Under the pieces are notes generated by a model. The model did not search any database and was not told where the DNA came from. It saw only the letters and a list, made by a program, of their open reading frames with translations. Made by a program: the position numbers and the translations under genes. Shown here piece after piece: positions 4,447 through 6,229 of a DNA stretch of 6,229 nt. Source of the stretch: Caulobacteraceae bacterium (GTDB lineage: Bacteria; Pseudomonadota; Alphaproteobacteria; Caulobacterales; Caulobacteraceae); NCBI GenBank assembly GCA_028291305.1, contig JAQGII010000391.1:1-6229 (forward strand), given 5' to 3'. The stretch's first letter is position 1. The number at the start of each line of letters is the position of its first letter.

Positions 4447-5393
4447 GCCCCACGCGCCTCGACCAGGCGCCGCACGGCCTCGATCGCCGCCGGGGTGGCG
4501 TTGGTCCCCTCCCCGGCCGCCGGCAGGAACGGGCCCTCGCCCAGCCGGACCACCAGCCTGCGGTCCACCAGGTTCTGGATGAAGCGGGCATGGCGCGCGC
4601 CGCCACCCAGATCGAACACCGCCGCCGGGTGGCCCGAGGCCGCCGCCTCAGACACCATCGACACGCTGTCGCCCGTCGCCACCAGCCGGTCGCTCAGCGC
4701 CAGGATGCCGCGATAGGGGTTGTCGCCCTGCTCGTCCCACAGATAGACGCCGGGATCGCCGGCGAAGGCGTCGCGCAAAGCGGCCTTGACCTCCGGCGGC
4801 GTCCGCCGCGACGGCGTGATCGCCAGACCCCCGCCATCGCGCACCGCCTTCAGGCGCGCCGCCAGGTCGTTGGCCTGCTCCTTGCCGAAAGGATGTCGCC
4901 GCGTCGAGCCGCCCAGCAGAACCCCCGTCAGCGGCCTCGGCAGATGGCCCAGGCGCTCGCGCCAGGCCTCGCCGGCTCCGGCCAGCAGCTGCGGCGTCAC
5001 GTCATGCAGGGCCGTCTCGATCTGCATCACGTTGGGCCCGTCGATCCCGTCGTGCCGCATGGCGATCACCAGGTCGAACTCCCGCAGCGGCGCCAGGGGA
5101 TTCTGGATGTGCACCGCCAGGGTCCGGCCGCCGCTGGCCCGCTTCACGGCGATGGCCGCCTTGGCCGCCCGCCGCCCGCAGCTGACCACCAGGTCCGGCC
5201 ACGGCGGCGTCAGGACGTCCTTGCTCCGGTCCAGACCCATCAGCGTCAGCCGCCACAGCGACGGCGGGGCCAGCGACCACGGCGCCTTCAGGCCGATGGT
5301 CTTCTCCTCGGCTCCAGGAGCGACCGCCTCGGCGAGCCCGCGCGCCTGAGTGCGGAAACCCGCCTCTCCGGTGGTGATCCACCACGCCTTCAT
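4443..5393 (-). CDS. ELM1-family (mitochondrial fission ELM1-like) protein
   Basis: This 316-residue protein has the marks of the ELM1 family (Pfam Mito_fiss_Elm1), named after a plant mitochondrial-fission factor but common in alphaproteobacteria, where it is thought to be GT-B-like; the bacterial role is unsettled. Seen in order: MKAWWITTGEAGFRTQA (1-17), the family's N-terminal start; PDLVVSCGRRAAKAA (66-80); the strand-loop HIQNP (95-99); a Gly-rich VLLGGST (158-164); TPSRRTP (193-199); NPYRG (225-229); and TGDSVSMVSEAAASG (240-254), typical of a nucleotide-sugar-binding region in GT-B folds. There is no signal peptide or membrane span. The ATG overlaps the stop of the upstream GT39-like gene as ATGA, with GGGGGG just ahead as ribosome-binding sequence, so the two are translationally coupled. 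A role in glycan synthesis with that partner is inference. Confidence 0.88.
   Translation of the reverse strand: MKAWWITTGEAGFRTQARGLAEAVAPGAEEKTIGLKAPWSLAPPSLWRLTLMGLDRSKDVLTPPWPDLVVSCGRRAAKAAIAVKRASGGRTLAVHIQNPLAPLREFDLVIAMRHDGIDGPNVMQIETALHDVTPQLLAGAGEAWRERLGHLPRPLTGVLLGGSTRRHPFGKEQANDLAARLKAVRDGGGLAITPSRRTPPEVKAALRDAFAGDPGVYLWDEQGDNPYRGILALSDRLVATGDSVSMVSEAAASGHPAAVFDLGGGARHARFIQNLVDRRLVVRLGEGPFLPAAGEGTNATPAAIEAVRRLVEARGA
4454..4470. other. Hairpin at the convergent gene junction
   Basis: GCGCCT (4454-4459) and AGGCGC (4465-4470) form a 6-bp stem with a 5-base loop inside the last codons of the ELM1-family gene, 8 nt after the oxygenase stop. No T-run follows on either strand. It is the only candidate 3'-end structure at this junction, since the stops overlap and leave no intergenic space. 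It may simply reflect GC-rich coding sequence. Confidence 0.25.
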
Positions 5394-6229
5394 CGTCCCC
5401 CCTCGACCCAGGCGGGCATGGGATAGGGGGTCGTCAGATCGTGGGCGACGATCACCGTCAGCGGGATCTCCGCCTTGGTCCCGCGCCCGACCGAAAAGCC
5501 CGGCAGGCTGGTCAGCGAGGCGAAATGGGGTCGCAGATGCTCCAGCTCCTGGGCCACCGTCGGTCCACGCCCGATGATCAGGGCGTCATGACCGATCAGC
5601 GTGCGGCTGTCGGCGCGGAAGGCGTATTCGCGCGGATCCTTGGAGAACACCAGCACCGGCGCCGCGTCCCCCACCGCCTGGTCGATCTTGCCCGCCTCGT
5701 TCCATTCGGCGGCCACCACGAACACGCCCGGCTTCAACAGCCCCCGGCGGTCCAGGTCGACCCGCAGCCGCCCCCAGTCGATCGCCTCGTAAGTGGGGTC
5801 GGTCTTGGGAAAGGCGCGTGGCAAGGCGTCCTTCAGCCAGGCCGTGGCGGCGTCGCTGGCGGCCACGATCCATAGCACGCCCAGCACCGCCGCCGACGCC
5901 GCCGCCCATCGCCCGGGCCAGCGCCGGCCCTGCGCGCTCGAACGCGCCAGCCGCTCGCCCAGCACCGGGAACAGCATCAGCCAGCCCGGCATCGGCCAGT
6001 GCGGCAGTCCCTTGTCCCCGAGCAGCGGCAGCAGGGTGAACAGCGCCACCGTCGGCGCGGCGGCCATCAGGCAGAACCATGTCCGGGCGTCCCTGCGCCC
6101 CTGCCGGACCGCCCCCGCGGCCGCCCAGATCAGCGGCGCGGCCACCCACGGCAGCAGCAGCGCCACCTGCCCCGCCAGGGATTCCAGCGGCCCGGCGGGG
6201 TTCAGGCGCCGGGGCGCGCCGCGGCCGCC
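5390..6229 (-). CDS. GT39-like glycosyltransferase, C-terminal part (5' end off window)
   Basis: The frame is open to the right edge, so the visible 279 residues are the C-terminal part of a longer protein; the GTG at 6166 is not a true start. Counting from the edge, hydrophobic segments lie at about 17-41, 50-71, 79-93 and 107-127, followed by a soluble domain (128-279), probably periplasmic. ESLAGQ (15-21 region) leading into a membrane helix and the loop GDKGLPHWPMPGW (71-83) with HW at 77-78 resemble the GT39/ArnT-like family. These polytopic inner-membrane enzymes move sugars from polyprenyl-phosphate donors to lipid or protein acceptors. The catalytic Asp/Glu loop expected near the N-terminus is outside the window, so activity cannot be judged. 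The stop overlaps the ELM1-family start by 4 nt, making this the upstream gene of a two-gene or longer operon. Confidence 0.8.
   Translation of the reverse strand, partial: GGRGAPRRLNPAGPLESLAGQVALLLPWVAAPLIWAAAGAVRQGRRDARTWFCLMAAAPTVALFTLLPLLGDKGLPHWPMPGWLMLFPVLGERLARSSAQGRRWPGRWAAASAAVLGVLWIVAASDAATAWLKDALPRAFPKTDPTYEAIDWGRLRVDLDRRGLLKPGVFVVAAEWNEAGKIDQAVGDAAPVLVFSKDPREYAFRADSRTLIGHDALIIGRGPTVAQELEHLRPHFASLTSLPGFSVGRGTKAEIPLTVIVAHDLTTPYPMPAWVEGGR

Noticed and set aside
4284..5426. 380-codon plus-strand frame opposite the ELM1-family gene
   Set aside because: Arg/Pro/Gln-rich low-complexity translation typical of GC-rich antisense; the minus strand carries clear ELM1 motifs.
5441..5875. Plus-strand frame opposite the GT39-like gene
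   Set aside because: Antisense shadow without a ribosome binding site or domain content.
1..6229. CRISPR array, transposase or phage module
   Set aside because: No regularly spaced repeats, no transposase or phage-like proteins, and no insertion-sequence ends were seen.

Overview
The window looks like chromosomal DNA of a high-GC alphaproteobacterium, probably Caulobacterales (Caulobacter/Phenylobacterium/Brevundimonas-like). This rests on strong G/C preference at third codon positions, at least one promoter resembling the Caulobacter housekeeping type (TTGACG-like box, short spacer, GCTA-type -10), and an ELM1-family gene coupled to a GT39-like gene. The genus is inference; no marker gene is present.

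Layout, left to right. (1) 1-304 is relatively AT-rich (about 42% GC at 121-180) with no convincing gene. It carries candidate promoters and two dyads in front of ubiD. (2) 305-1786 (+) is a complete UbiD-family prenylated-FMN decarboxylase with the catalytic Arg-Glu-Glu set intact. (3) 1787-2097 is non-coding but structured: a nested palindrome, a short direct repeat, a terminator-like hairpin that points the wrong way for every gene seen here, and a tandem 9-mer carrying the ribosome binding site of the next gene. (4) 2098-2592 (+) is an Ala-rich helical protein of unknown function. (5) 2720-3025 (+) is a small exported Gly/Tyr/Arg-rich protein, preceded by TGAAC-type repeats and followed by a strong intrinsic terminator. 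(6) 3178-3585 (+) is a small protein with two predicted membrane segments, behind a good candidate promoter. (7) 3745-4446 (+) is a 2-oxoglutarate/Fe(II) oxygenase-like protein. (8) 4443-5393 (-) is an ELM1-family protein (GT-B-like, bacterial role unsettled), translationally coupled by an ATGA overlap to (9) 5390-6229 (-), the C-terminal part of a polytopic GT39-like glycosyltransferase that runs off the right edge.

The right-hand pair is the only clear operon and suggests envelope or lipid-linked glycan work. It converges on the oxygenase gene with stop codons overlapping by 4 nt. The remaining genes look like separate transcription units. Nothing seen amounts to a clear new multi-gene system. 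The best leads are the structured 1.8-2.1 kb gap with its orphan minus-strand terminator, the repeats ahead of the small exported protein, and the ELM1-GT39 coupling.
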